Translations under genes and position numbers: made by a program
Assembly (NCBI GenBank): GCA_037127315.1
Contig: JBBBDQ010000346.1
Location: 6,944,501 to 7,008,500, forward strand
Reading direction: 5' to 3'
Length of the DNA stretch: 64,000 bases
From: Ascarosepion bandense
Taxonomy: Eukaryota; Mollusca; Cephalopoda; Sepiida; Sepiidae
Shown: positions 54,716-64,000 of the stretch, in pieces
Layout: every line of letters starts with the position of its first letter
Numbering within the stretch: the first letter of the stretch is position 1
Notes under the pieces: generated by a model
Database searches by the model: none
What the model was told of the DNA's origin: nothing
What the model saw: only the letters and a program-made list of their open reading frames with translations

Positions 54716-55587
54716 CTTTTGCTCAGTCTGAATAATTAAAATTTCCGCCTTGTTAATTTTATATCAATCTCTATCAGAGTTTAACTTACAATATTTTATA
54801 CTCCTTGACTAGAACACTAAAATATAAGAGATGCATTTACTTTTATTTTGTAAGTTCAAAATTTCTTATAATGCTGCTCAACCGTCTGTCAACATTAACA
54901 GAGCATGGGGTGAAATATTCACTTCTGATCGGACAGTATGACTTTGGTTTCTGAAGTTCCGTAGTGAAGATACGAGTCTTCAAAATCAAGGTGATAGAGG
55001 ATGTCCATCTGCAATTAACAATCAACACCTGAACATATGAAATGCACGTTAAAGTGTGAGAGCAAACTCTTACATAACGGGTTCCACCATTTTAAGACAT
55101 TCGGAGCAACTTAAAAATTTGGCATGGTTTCTTCACCATTATTAGTGTAAATAAACAATCTAATCAATAAATAGTGTTTATAATTTTTGTTGTCGATTCT
55201 CAAGAAGAAAGAAGAAATGTAAAAATTCACTTTCATACGTAAAGGTTTTATTCCAATTCTAATCATCGCTTTTTAAAACAATAAACATTGCCGAGGAGGG
55301 AAGGTAGTTAAAATAATAGCGGTGCCAAGGCAAAATTGCCCTTTTGACACGCTGTTTTATGTGTTTGTTTTTTGTTTTTTTGTTTGTTTGTTTTTTGGGT
55401 TTTTTTTTTTAATTTTTGCGGACATGAAATTCAAAGATTGCTGAAAACTCTTAGAATAGGTAATAAAAGAAAGAAAGTAGAAAGGACTAAGTGTTAAATG
55501 CAAGCAAATAGAAACTAAACCATCCCGGTTCGTCAAAATCATGCAGGTACGGAAATGAAAATCATGCAGGTACGGCGCACAGAAATA
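54716..55587. other. Unassigned spacer
   Basis: No supported feature. A (TTTG)-rich low-complexity stretch lies at 55365-55425 and a short direct duplication of 'aaatcatgcaggtacgg' at 55538-55575. Confidence 0.45.
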
Positions 55588-56840
55588 ACACAAGGTACCT
55601 TTCAAAAACTAAGCAAAGTATTAGAGACAATTTTTTCGTTTGAAACAAAGAAAAGAATGTTGAATTGAATTATATAAATAAATATATTAAAATGACGTGC
55701 CAGGTCATCATTTATAAGCCGGACAGCTGTGAGAAGGATGAAAGTGTCTAGAGATCTCGTTCGGGGCTGTTTGCTTTAAGACTTCAAAGTGCTATCAGTA
55801 GCTGCATCAAGTCCCCGCATGTGTCAAGCATTTAGGGATAGTGCTGTGGATGAACGTACTGCAAGGCGTTGCTTTCGAAAATTTAAGTCGGGAGATTTGT
55901 CTCTCCATGATGAACCTCGCAGTGGACGACCACAGGTCTTGAATGACGGAGTCCTGAAGGCGGCCATTAAAGAGGACAGTAGTCTAACGTATGGTGAACT
56001 TGCAAGACAGTTCAACGTTTCCGATGAAACAGTCAGACTTCACCTGCACCGCCTAGGTAAGACGTACAAACTGAGCAAGTGGGTTCAGCAAACGCTGTTG
56101 GAGGTTCACAAGGGACAACGAGTGGCAGCATGCGTATCGCTGCTTTCTCGCCACCATACCGCATCCTTATTCAATAGAGTGCTTACCAGTGACAAAAAGT
56201 GTGTTCTGTACGAAACTCCCAAGCGTTCCAGATATTAGTTGTCTCCTCAGAATGCTGTCCCTCACACCGCAAGATCGCCTATGCACCCATGCAAGATTAT
56301 GCTTTGTGTCTGGTGAACAGGTCATCAAGTAGTTCATTTTGAACTGCTACCAACGAGCCAAACTGTCACTGGAGACCTATACTTGCAGAAAATGAAACGT
56401 GTGCAACAGGCATTGCACCAGAAGAAGCCAGCACTGGTGAATCGCAAAGATGTGCTTTTCCTCCATGACAACGCTAGACCGCATGTCGCGCGAGTGGTCA
56501 GGGATACTATATAGCAACTCGGATGGGAGACTTTGTGTCATCCACTTTATTCACCTGACCTTGCGCCATCCGATTACCAGATCTTCCACTCCTTGGATAA
56601 TCATCTTCGTGGGAAATCCTTCACCAATGAAGTAGATTTGTGCAAAGCCGTCACGGACTTCGTTGCGTCAAAACCCCCTGAGTTCTACCACAACGGAATT
56701 GGACAGCTGGTGACACGTTGGCAGAAGATGTTGGATGCCGATGGCGATTACTTCGAAGACTAAATATAAGTTACACATACTGTGAAGCACTTTCTTTTTT
56801 TTCCTTTAAAAACGGACTGAATTTTTTGGTTACCTTGTAT
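55588..56840 (+). mobile_element. Mariner element, full length
   Basis: About 1.25 kb. Terminal inverted repeats are 'acaaggtacctttcaaaaa' (left, from about 55590) and the complement of 'acaaggtaaccaaaaaa' (right, to about 56838), with TA near each end. It encloses one transposase frame in the expected position. Different from the mariner at 21687. Confidence 0.85.
55738..56763 (+). pseudogene. Mariner transposase, single frame with four stop codons
   Basis: ATG at 55738 to TAA at 56761 is 342 codons in one unbroken frame, the normal mariner length (~345). In order: N-terminal HTH ('DERTARRCFRKFKSGDLSLH', 'DEPRSGRPQV'), second HTH ('LTYGELARQFNVSDETVRLH'), then the catalytic region with 'LHDNARPHVARV' and 'PLYSPDLAPSDYQIF' (second and third acidic residues of the DD34D triad) and 'WQKMLDADGDYFED' at the end. 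Stops: TAA 55777, TAG 56236, TGA 56314, TAG 56512. No frameshift. The first catalytic region, near 'VLTSDKKCVLYET', shows D-K where D-E is usual. It normally cuts and pastes its element at TA sites; this copy is dead without readthrough. Confidence 0.85.
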
Positions 56841-56904
56841 ATTTATAAGGTAAGACATGATATTCTGTGTTTAAGCATTTTTGCAAATTGTTATCTCATG
56901 TTAT

Positions 56905-57370
56905 TTCCTTTTTTTTTTTAATCATATCACCCGAGCAAGGCGGTAACGCCACTGATGTGCAGGGGGCTACATAGGAGTGAAAAGATTGGAAAAGAGAAAG
57001 CCGGAAACCACATCCTAAACAGGGAACAAGGGATGAGCCTCTTCACCTGTTCAATAGACGAGGGTGGGGTGTGAACCGGGCAATAGTTTAGTCTATCTAC
57101 TCCAATTGAAAAAAAAAAAGGAAAAGGAGTGAAAAGATTGGAAAAGAGAAAACCGGAAACCACATCCTAAACAGGGAACAAGGGATGAGCCTCTTCACCT
57201 GTTCAATAGACGTGGGTGGAGTGTGAACCGGGAGATAGTTTAGTCTATCTACTCCAATTGAAAAAAAAAAAGAAAAAAAGAGAAAGGAATGAAAAGATTG
57301 GAAAAGGGAAAGCCGGAAACCACATCCTAAACAGGGAACAAGGGATGAACCTCTTCACCTGTTCAATAGA
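56905..57370 (-). mobile_element. Small retroposon with LINE-like 3' end, body triplicated
   Basis: T run (element poly-A), 'gagcaaggcggtaacgcc', then three tandem copies of the body unit starting near 56975, 57127 and 57287 (spacing 152 and 160), each ending in an A-rich run. The third copy is cut at 57370 by the next element. Confidence 0.75.
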
Positions 57371-57989
57371 TAATTACTAAGATTACTTTTATAAACCATA
57401 AGGCAAATGTAGCATTAGTTAATAATACCTTTGTAGTATTTATATCTTACAAGGGTTAATTGTGTACATTCAGTTAAAACGGGATTCACTTTAAGCGCAG
57501 CTCGGCATTTGTACATGTCGGTTGATCGTCATTCTTCAGCAAGTATGACTGGTTGAGGAATGTTGGGCCTATGTATAGTTGAGCCAACGTTACATCATCT
57601 TTTCTTCCTTTTCTAGACATTTGTTTCCAGTGGCCTAAGATTGGTTTGGTTGTACGAAGTTTCTTATTTGTGTTGTCGATTCAGGGTTTTTGCCATTTCT
57701 GTTGAATAAAACTGTTTATTTTAATTTTTAGGTCCGCATAAGAGATCTTGAAATCATTATCAGGGTTTCCTTTTGCGTAGATTTCACGGTTGAATCTGCT
57801 TTGACATTTCTTCTAAAAAGCAATTTGGAGAAAATGGCGACTCACCGATTTAAAAATAAAGGATGTTAAAGGTATAAAATATCTGGAATCAACAAAAGAG
57901 TGGAAGTTGTAGAGAGCCATCATACATTATACATATAAAACTAATACTACTTTTGCCTTATGGTTTATAAAAGTAATCTTAGTAATTAT
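57370..57989. mobile_element. Element with ~42-bp terminal inverted repeats
   Basis: Left end 57370-57412 and right end 57945-57989 are near-perfect complements ('taattactaagattac' outermost, 'accataaggcaaa' inner). The internal ~530 bases hold no transposase I recognise. Probably a MITE-type DNA element. No clear target duplication. Confidence 0.65.
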
Positions 57990-58024
57990 CATTAAGTGAT
58001 ATATATTGAATAAATTATCTGTAC

Positions 58025-58400
58025 TTCTTAGATAAGGTAGTATTTACATTATTTACACTGTTAAGACTGTTGTTCTCATCTTTATTGCAATCTTTACAAT
58101 ATTGAACTCACAACTCTTTAAATCAAGTCACTGGAACTTATCCACTGGGCCATGTGTCCTGGCTACAACAGTGGTGAACAAATAACTTAGAGAGTAGTGT
58201 TAAAGGGAGATAACTACAAAGCCTCCGAAAGTAGCATTGTGTATGAAATGAGAATTATAGACGCCAGCGATCGAAATAAAGGGTTGGATTAAAAATTTCT
58301 AGTAAGTGAAGATGGCTGGAGCGTATAACGGCCGAAACTTCGTAAACATGGTTATAAAGATGAGGAAAACAGCCCGAACAGTGTAAATAATGTGAATAAA
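58025..58400 (+). mobile_element. SINE-like repeat, family B, head inverted
   Basis: Plus strand. The tRNA-like head at 58098-58160 lies in the opposite orientation to that in 6028-6410 ('ccactgggccatgtgtcc' here is on the body strand). The body ('gtggtgaacaaata', 'gggagataac'), degraded core (58306-58340) and tail ('aagatgagga', 'gtgtaaataatg') are in normal order. A second tail piece precedes it at 58025. Confidence 0.55.
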
Positions 58401-58439
58401 TTGCAGTCTAAAGCAAAGAAAGTTGAATCACTGTGTCGT

Positions 58440-59345
58440 GAATGACAAATTTTCTAGCAAGAATCTATCTTACATTTTTAAGTTTATATCATTCGTCCAT
58501 ATTTCGAATATTGCTGCCACATCTGAATTGGTGCTCCTACTGTATATTTAGAGGTTCTTGATAAAATCCAAAGAAGAATCTGCGATGTTTTCGGTCATGA
58601 CGTGGCATCTGGGCTTCAGTCACTTTTCCAACGCCGCTGTAACGTATCTTTCCTCTGCCTTTTCTATAAATAAGTTCAAAATTTTTCTCATGAATTGTTG
58701 TTTCTCTGTGATATGGTCCTAGTCATGACGGTAAACGTTATAGAAATATACACATAGAAATAGACTTTAATAGAAATAAATACATAAAAATAGACTTTTT
58801 ATAGAAAAATATACATTTTTGAAGGAAAAATTTATTGCCAGCAATACATTTTTGAGCACAAAATAAAAGACATCTTCAGTTTTCCATAATAAAAAAATTT
58901 AAAAATTTTCATAAAAATCTGACTAAATCAACCTTCTCACTATTATCAAAATGTATTTTTTAAATACCTTAAAAAACCCACCTTTCTGGCATTAAATAAC
59001 TCACGGGGGTTGATATGCCGTAAAACAAAACTAAAATTAAAATTCTCTATGGTATCAAAATTTTATGAATTTAATTTTGACGGCAATTTCTCATCATTTT
59101 ACAGTTGAAATGGCTAGACGCAACCGTAAGTTCTATGCTAACAGTTTCTTTTATTGCACTTCTCTCTTCTATTACACTCTTTCGCCTTCTTGCTTTGCAG
59201 CCAACTTTGATCTTTAAAAATTTAAATGCAATGTCAATCGTTTCGTTCTGTCTTCTTAATATTTTTCTTTTATTGTCCTCTCTTCTTAACAGTATTTTTC
59301 TCATATTCTCTAACACTAAGTAACCCCCGGTTAGTATTAGAGGCT
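58440..59345 (+). mobile_element. Poly-A LINE C-terminal fragment with family N insertion
   Basis: Left part has 'ILDKIQRR'-type codons near 58555-58590 and 'tttctataaata'. The right part, from 59045, has 'atggctagacgcaaccgtaag' and the C-terminal/UTR region. An inverted family N repeat separates them (58735-59045). It is truncated before the poly-A. Confidence 0.6.
58735..59045 (-). repeat. Family N repeat, inverted copy
   Basis: Complement of 26150-26470: 'ctttctggcattaaataact', 'gttgatatgcc', 'tagaaatagac' repeats. Confidence 0.55.
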
Positions 59346-59364
59346 TTATTACCTTATTGCTTAT

Positions 59365-59665
59365 GTGCGTTGTGTTGTAATAGATATTGGCTCGAAATAA
59401 GAAGTCGAGGAGCCGCGTTCGAATTCCAATCGAATCAGTTTCATTCACTTACGCACAAATAACCTTGGGAAAGTTATTAATCTCTCTCGTATCTCTCCAG
59501 AACAGATTGGGTTCTATAGACTTAAATGGAAACCAGTCTGTCGCAAAAAGTAATGACAACCTACTGCGGGAAATTCTTCTCCCCAGTAACTCATGTCTTT
59601 GGGTGATCATGTCTCTTTCGAGACATCCCGAGCGTGAATCGCGTATGGTACTAAACAGACTGACT
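59365..59665 (+). mobile_element. tRNA-derived SINE (main family)
   Basis: Head ('gtgttgtaatagatattggc', B-box 'gcgttcgaattcc'), a body with a deletion of the 'gggttaaat' segment, and 3' hairpin region. It ends 'acagactgactc'. Confidence 0.8.
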
Positions 59666-60361
59666 CATCTTGTTTGGGGCGAAATTATTACATTTTTTTT
59701 AAATGCGTGTTTTTGGTTGAAAATTTTACATTTTATTTTGTTTTAATTTTATTTTTATTTTTTTAACTGCCACGATGCTTACGAATAATGTTCTAATAAA
59801 ATAAAATAAAAATAAAGATTTTCCAGGTAAATAGATATTTCCCGCCATTTTACCTTGTGCCACACTACGCCAAGTTTAGTAAATATCGAAGAAAATATAT
59901 TATGTCACTCGTGGGAGGATAAATTGTAATTGTAATTTCCGTGTTTGTCTGCGAAAAACGTATGTAATATAATATTCCGTGCGCATCTTTTGGGAATGTT
60001 AATAGCTGAGAGGAAAGTTTCCATTTCTTCATTTTGGATTCTATCAATTCTTCACACACTATTCCTCCCTCAAATGTTCGCATTTCTCATATGCTACTTC
60101 GCCTGCTTCTTCTTTTGACCTTGTCGATTCCTCCCGGCCATGGCTTTTTACAGACGAGGAAGGAAAAACCTAGAACATATCAGGTCATACTGAACTTGAC
60201 TTAGTGGCTAAACTAACAGGCTGGTGACAATAAACTTTGAGGTTTAACCTTTTTTTTTTTGTATGTCCAAGCAATACAAAGTATACGAGCCACTCAAACT
60301 ATTTCATTAATTTTTCTACGGCTTATCAACTCTTTGCAGTCTATTTAAAGTCAGGAAATAT
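59666..60361. other. Unassigned AT-rich spacer
   Basis: No recognised gene or repeat. Confidence 0.4.
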
Positions 60362-60605
60362 TTTTGAGATTTTTTTTATCATTTCCCCCCAAACAAGGCA
60401 GCCTCACTGCTAGTGATGAGAAAGAAGGACAGGTTATAGGAGGTGTCAGGAAGTGGGTAAGACAAGGATGAGAATACTGGAGTGGACGGAGAAAAGAGCA
60501 TGAGAAAAAGGAGGCGAGTCAGTGAGATAGGAGATGACTATTGACGTTCCATTTAAATTCTTGGAGATTATAGCTGCCGGGGAAGTACACAAGATTTTTT
60601 GTAGA
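60362..60605 (-). mobile_element. Poly-A LINE 3' fragment
   Basis: Minus strand. T run, 'ccaaacaaggcagcctcact', then UTR to 'atttaaattcttggagatta', truncated within the C-terminal codons and followed directly by the 5S/tRNA SINE. Confidence 0.65.
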
Positions 60606-60904
60606 ATATAATCGTTTAGTGATAGAAGTCTTACTAATTAACCTATAGCTGGGAGGAAGGATTGAATACATACCCGTGCCAAGGGTATTTGTATTTAAAT
60701 AAATATAACGGACACAACGGAACTGGAAATCGACTGTCCGATTAGTAATTTTAAGCCATTGTCCATTATACCACCCGCACACCCAAGCTTACAACGCCTG
60801 ATATTCCCAAGCAATCATCCATCTAGGTGCTCATCAGGCTCGACGTTACTTATCTTCGGTAAACGTACGGGAACCGGTGTTTCAACGTGATGTGACCGTC
60901 TACC
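60606..60904 (-). mobile_element. 5S rRNA-tRNA chimeric SINE, full 5S head
   Basis: On the minus strand, 60904 down to ~60785 follows a 5S rRNA from 'gtagacggtcacatcacgtt' through 'aagtaacgtcgagcctg' and 'agatggatgattgcttggga' to 'gcgttgtaagctt'. Then comes a tRNA-like head ('gcgggtggtataatgg') and the SINE body ('cccttggcacgggtat'). This is the best-preserved 5S part of the three copies. Confidence 0.75.
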
Positions 60905-61454
60905 TAAGAGCCACTCAAGGCAGTGAAGTATTGAATGAGATGGGTGTTACGAACGCAAGAGAAAAAATAGAGAATATAAAGAATAGATAACGACTGATCA
61001 TAGAATTGAATAAGTTAAGATTGTCGTGTTCGGGAAAGTATTCCCGCGGGAGTCTGTCCTACAAAATAAGGGTTCTCGCGAAGCGTTCTGAGTGAAAATT
61101 CTTTTCTCGGCAATGGAATACGGAAGAAATGAAGGCGTTTTAACCTGTGAACGCAGCAAAAGTTTGATGATGGCTGTAAAAGTCCTGAAGAATGGAGCCG
61201 TCCTGAACACTTACAAAATATATGGTGACAGACTAACGGTAGGCTTGCGACGTTGAGTCAGTGAGAGAGGAGACGAAGGGTGGAAAATAATTCGTCCCCC
61301 ACCCCAAGAATATTTAAAAGACTTTGGCATCTATCAAGGCCGAAAGGTGAAGTTTGTGCAACTACAGTCCAGATATGGCAACAATAATCGATTTTGGCCT
61401 GATCTATCTCTTGTAAAAACTTAAAGTATGTTACTAATTTGAATTTAACATTTT
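60905..61454. other. Unassigned spacer
   Basis: No recognised repeat. The minus open frame at 60998-61210 lacks recognisable motifs. Confidence 0.4.
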
Positions 61455-61465
61455 TAATCCAATAT

Positions 61466-61773
61466 CAGTCAGTTAAGTGTCATACGTGATACACGCTTGG
61501 GCGGTCATGTCTCGAAAGAGACATGACTGACTGGGCAGAAGATTATCCCGCAGTAGGTTCCCATTGCTTTCTGCGGTAGACTGGTTGCCGACCAAGGCTA
61601 TAGAACCCAATCTGTCCTATTATTTAACCCATAACTGGAATGAATAGACTGATTAATGCCTTTCCCAAGGGTATTTGCGCGTAAATGAATGCAATGAATT
61701 CAGCTGGAATTCGAACTCGGCTCCCCTATTTCTCGTTCCGAGCCGATATCCAATGCACCACAACGCACATCCG
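61466..61773 (-). mobile_element. tRNA-derived SINE (main family), intact with target duplication
   Basis: Complete minus-strand copy flanked by the 11-base direct repeat taatccaatat (61455-61465 and 61774-61784). Head with A-box-like 'gtggtgcattggatatcggc' and B-box-like 'gagttcgaattccagc'. The 3' end 'cacttaactgactg' has no poly-A. Confidence 0.92.
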
Positions 61774-61784
61774 TAATCCAATAT

Positions 61785-62748
61785 AAACAGCATAAAGACT
61801 GTGTGTGTGTCCGCTCGAAATCCTGATAATTAATTATGTAGAGTTTCTGTCTATGTTTCATTTAATTGATGTCTTAAAATTACATCAAATGAATACGATT
61901 TTCTCGTGGTATTTAAACGAACGACAATATAGTACAAGACCAAGTTGAAAGTGGGTGTCCCACTCGTACATAGAGGCTGAACGCTTCAGACAACAGGGAT
62001 TGACCCTAACTTAATTCTTTTTTAGTCAAAATTAGTGAAGTGCTACCATGAAAGGTAGCCTCTACAGGTTAATAAAAAATATATCCCGCCAGGCAGTACC
62101 TCTCCCTCTGGAGGAGTCTAGGTTTATTGCCAGGCGCCTGAGACATCCCCAAAAGGAGAACAGCCGAGAGGGCTTGGGATTGTTTGTGTGTCTCGTGCAA
62201 GATAGCCTGGCAATCCTTTTTCTGGTGGGTTTTGAGTTCAGTTTCTCTTCGTTCAGACTGGTTGTTTCCCAAGACATGAGGGTCTACTCTCTTCTGATAT
62301 TTAACCCACAGTTGGGGAAATATGGATTCACATCTTTTCCATACAAATTAACCCAAAGTTAACGAAATCAAAACAACCAGAATTTGAACACGGTACTATC
62401 CTTACTTTAGTTTGATACAAGGCCAGAAACTTGAAAGGGCTCCGTAGGAATGTTTACCCACTCCCCCACAAGAGTGAGTTGTGACACAAGGTCAGTTTTT
62501 AAAGTGGGGAACGCAAGCGCGGACGCTCGGTTCAAAGTTCAAATATTTCCCAACTACCGCTGACGCAGCTGTTGGGTAAAAAGTAGGAATTGAAATTGAA
62601 ATCGATATAATCGTAAAGTTCTGTGAAAATCAAATCATATAATGGATTTTTAAGGCAAAAACTGTTACAACTTACATAGATAGATTGACAAACAGGCAGA
62701 TAGATAAAATTTATAACATAAATATTTTATATCATTAAAAAAGTAAGC
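61785..62748. other. Mostly unassigned; possible diverged SINE piece
   Basis: Around 62255-62425 there is weak similarity to the main SINE body ('gatatttaacccaca', 'tggattcacatcttttcc') and a B-box-like segment on the minus strand. The open frames at 62048-62362 and its antisense have no recognisable domain. Confidence 0.35.
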
Positions 62749-62930
62749 ATTTTGTTTCGGTTCTAACTGTGCTTTATCAAGTGATGATGTTGATTTCAAA
62801 TTGAAGTGTTTTAAAAGGTTCAAAACTATCCAGACTCCTTTAATCAGGGAGACACTGTTACATTGTGAACTTGAAATCAACATAATCACTTGATAAGACA
62901 GGGTTAATGTCGAAACAAAATAGCTACTTT
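62749..62930. repeat. Inverted repeat with ~60-bp arms
   Basis: Arms 62749-62806 and 62863-62930 are complementary ('ttatcaagtgat', 'atgttgatttcaa', 'attttgtttcg'), with a ~55-base spacer. Each arm's outward strand contains a 'ttgata', hairpin, 'gaaac' arrangement vaguely like the hammerhead-like cores. Confidence 0.65.
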
Positions 62931-63054
62931 TAGCGATATTATAACATATTTATGTTCTAAATTCTAAATTAATATTATTCGCTCTACTTTGTATTGAGCA
63001 CTTTTTTAATAATATTTTTTTTTTTTTTTGGATACGAAATTTTAATCCAACCAT

Positions 63055-63840
63055 ACTTTTTTTTATAATCATATCGCCCTAAGCAAGACATTTTACTGCC
63101 ACTGTTGTGCAGGGGGTTATATAGGAGGAAGTTAGGTGAAAGTGTGGCAAGTTATAGGGGGTATCAGGAAATGGTTAAGAGAAGGATGAAAATACTGATG
63201 TGAGTGGAGTGGACGGAGAAAGGAGCATGAGAGAGAGGATGCAGGTTAATGAAATAGGAGATGACTATTAACTTTACATTTAAGTTTTTGGAGATTGTAG
63301 CTGTCGGGGAAGCAAGTAAATGGAAGGAAATTCCACAGGCGGGAAATGCGAGAAAAGAAGCTGATGGAGTAGAATTTGCGTATACATTTTCTAGGTTTCA
63401 TAGTAAAAGGATCGGATCTAGTTGCTAATCTTGTGGCTCGAGTAAATTCTTATATAGGGAGTACCAGTGAGCTAAGTTCATCGGAGCAGAAGTCGTGAAA
63501 GTATTTGTAGAAAAGACACAGGTAAGCCACATCGCGCCAGTGAGAAAGTGACTGTATCTGAGCTGCTATGTCGGGCTCGATCACATTACAGATTCACTGT
63601 TTGATTTTGTTAAGGACCCCTAGGTGGATAGCAGGAGCACCCGACCAGATATGGCAGCAGTATTCAATGCACGGGCGGATGGTAGATTTGTATATGTGCA
63701 GGATTGTTTCAGACGGGAAAAGATTCCTGGATCTACACAAAGAACCCACCTTCTTAGCAGCGGATTTAGCTATGGATACTATATAGAGTCATTCCACTTG
63801 AGGTCTGTTGTGAGAGTTAACCTGAGGAGTTACACTATGC
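63055..63840 (-). mobile_element. Poly-A LINE, C-terminal half
   Basis: Minus strand. T run, 'cctaagcaagacattttac', UTR, 'ggaaattccacaggcgggaa' C-terminus, 'gtatttgtagaaaaga' and upstream codons readable as '...WNDSI' near 63790 and 'PSAHALNTAAISG' style sequence near 63640. The arrangement extends further 5' than most copies. Frames are broken. Confidence 0.65.
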
Positions 63841-64000
63841 TTTGGTATATATATATATAAATTCGGGTAGCAATCTTTCTTTTAAACACCTTTCGGTAAA
63901 TATGACAGACAAGGAAAATTTAATTCATTTTTATTTAGTTTTTCCTGCATTCTTACATTTTCTCGTTTGGTAGGAATAAGGGATTACAAAACTTCTCCAT

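Noticed and set aside
60785..60904. A functional 5S rRNA gene
   Set aside because: Substitutions in the internal promoter, no T-run terminator, and fusion to a tRNA-like SINE body present at two other sites.
61690..61773. A true tRNA gene
   Set aside because: A and B boxes are present, but there is no acceptor-stem pairing, and it is the 5' end of a SINE with target-site duplications.

Overview
This is a eukaryotic, AT-rich, repeat-saturated intergenic window. I find no convincing host exon, tRNA gene or rRNA gene. The protein-like signal comes almost entirely from dead transposable elements. The repeat mix points to a coleoid cephalopod, most likely an octopus: about a dozen copies of a ~300-bp tRNA-derived SINE, many 5'-truncated RTE-like LINEs with GAA-type tails, a second LINE ending in poly-A, Tc1/mariner relics, small Helitrons and very abundant TA/CA microsatellites. 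That identification is inference from repeat composition.

Layout. 1-6.8 kb: RTE fragments, a duplicated ~310-bp repeat, and three kinds of SINE. 7.1-9.8 kb: a higher-order tandem satellite. 9.8-17.2 kb: two Helitron-like elements, the best-preserved RTE reverse transcriptase (12.1-13.3 kb, minus) and a Tc1 deletion derivative. 17.3-23.5 kb: a LINE mosaic, a promoter-bearing LTR-like block and a 1.27-kb mariner. 24-31.7 kb: tandem SINEs, a 5S/tRNA chimeric SINE, LINE fragments and a three-level nest. 32-36.4 kb: a decayed transposon-linked protein, a hammerhead-bearing SINE, a strong hairpin and TA palindromes. 36.7-45.4 kb: a decayed LINE reverse transcriptase, LTR-like repeats, a second hammerhead SINE, inverted SINEs and the clearest LINE C-terminus. 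45.7-52.3 kb: minisatellites, a third hammerhead SINE, RTE and a complete-ended Helitron. 52.3-64 kb: a second Tc1 deletion derivative, a full-length mariner reading frame broken by four stops, a terminal-inverted-repeat element, and more SINE and LINE copies.

Most interesting signals. (1) A SINE family with a tRNA-like head and a tail that folds as a type-I hammerhead ribozyme (41286-41329 minus, 47920-47963 plus, 32841-32882 plus), with stem I covarying between copies. (2) Two further repeat families carrying CUGANGA-hairpin-GAAA cores. (3) A 5S rRNA-tRNA chimeric SINE in three copies. (4) Two Tc1 copies sharing one internal deletion that keeps the DNA-binding domain and removes the catalytic domain. 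(5) A SINE family whose tRNA-like head lies in opposite orientations in two copies. All were read by eye; none was tested by alignment or folding software.

The elements do not form a pathway. The likely dependencies are LINE machinery mobilising SINEs (one small element shares the LINE 3' end) and transposases acting on deletion derivatives. Element boundaries are generally good to about 10-30 bases.
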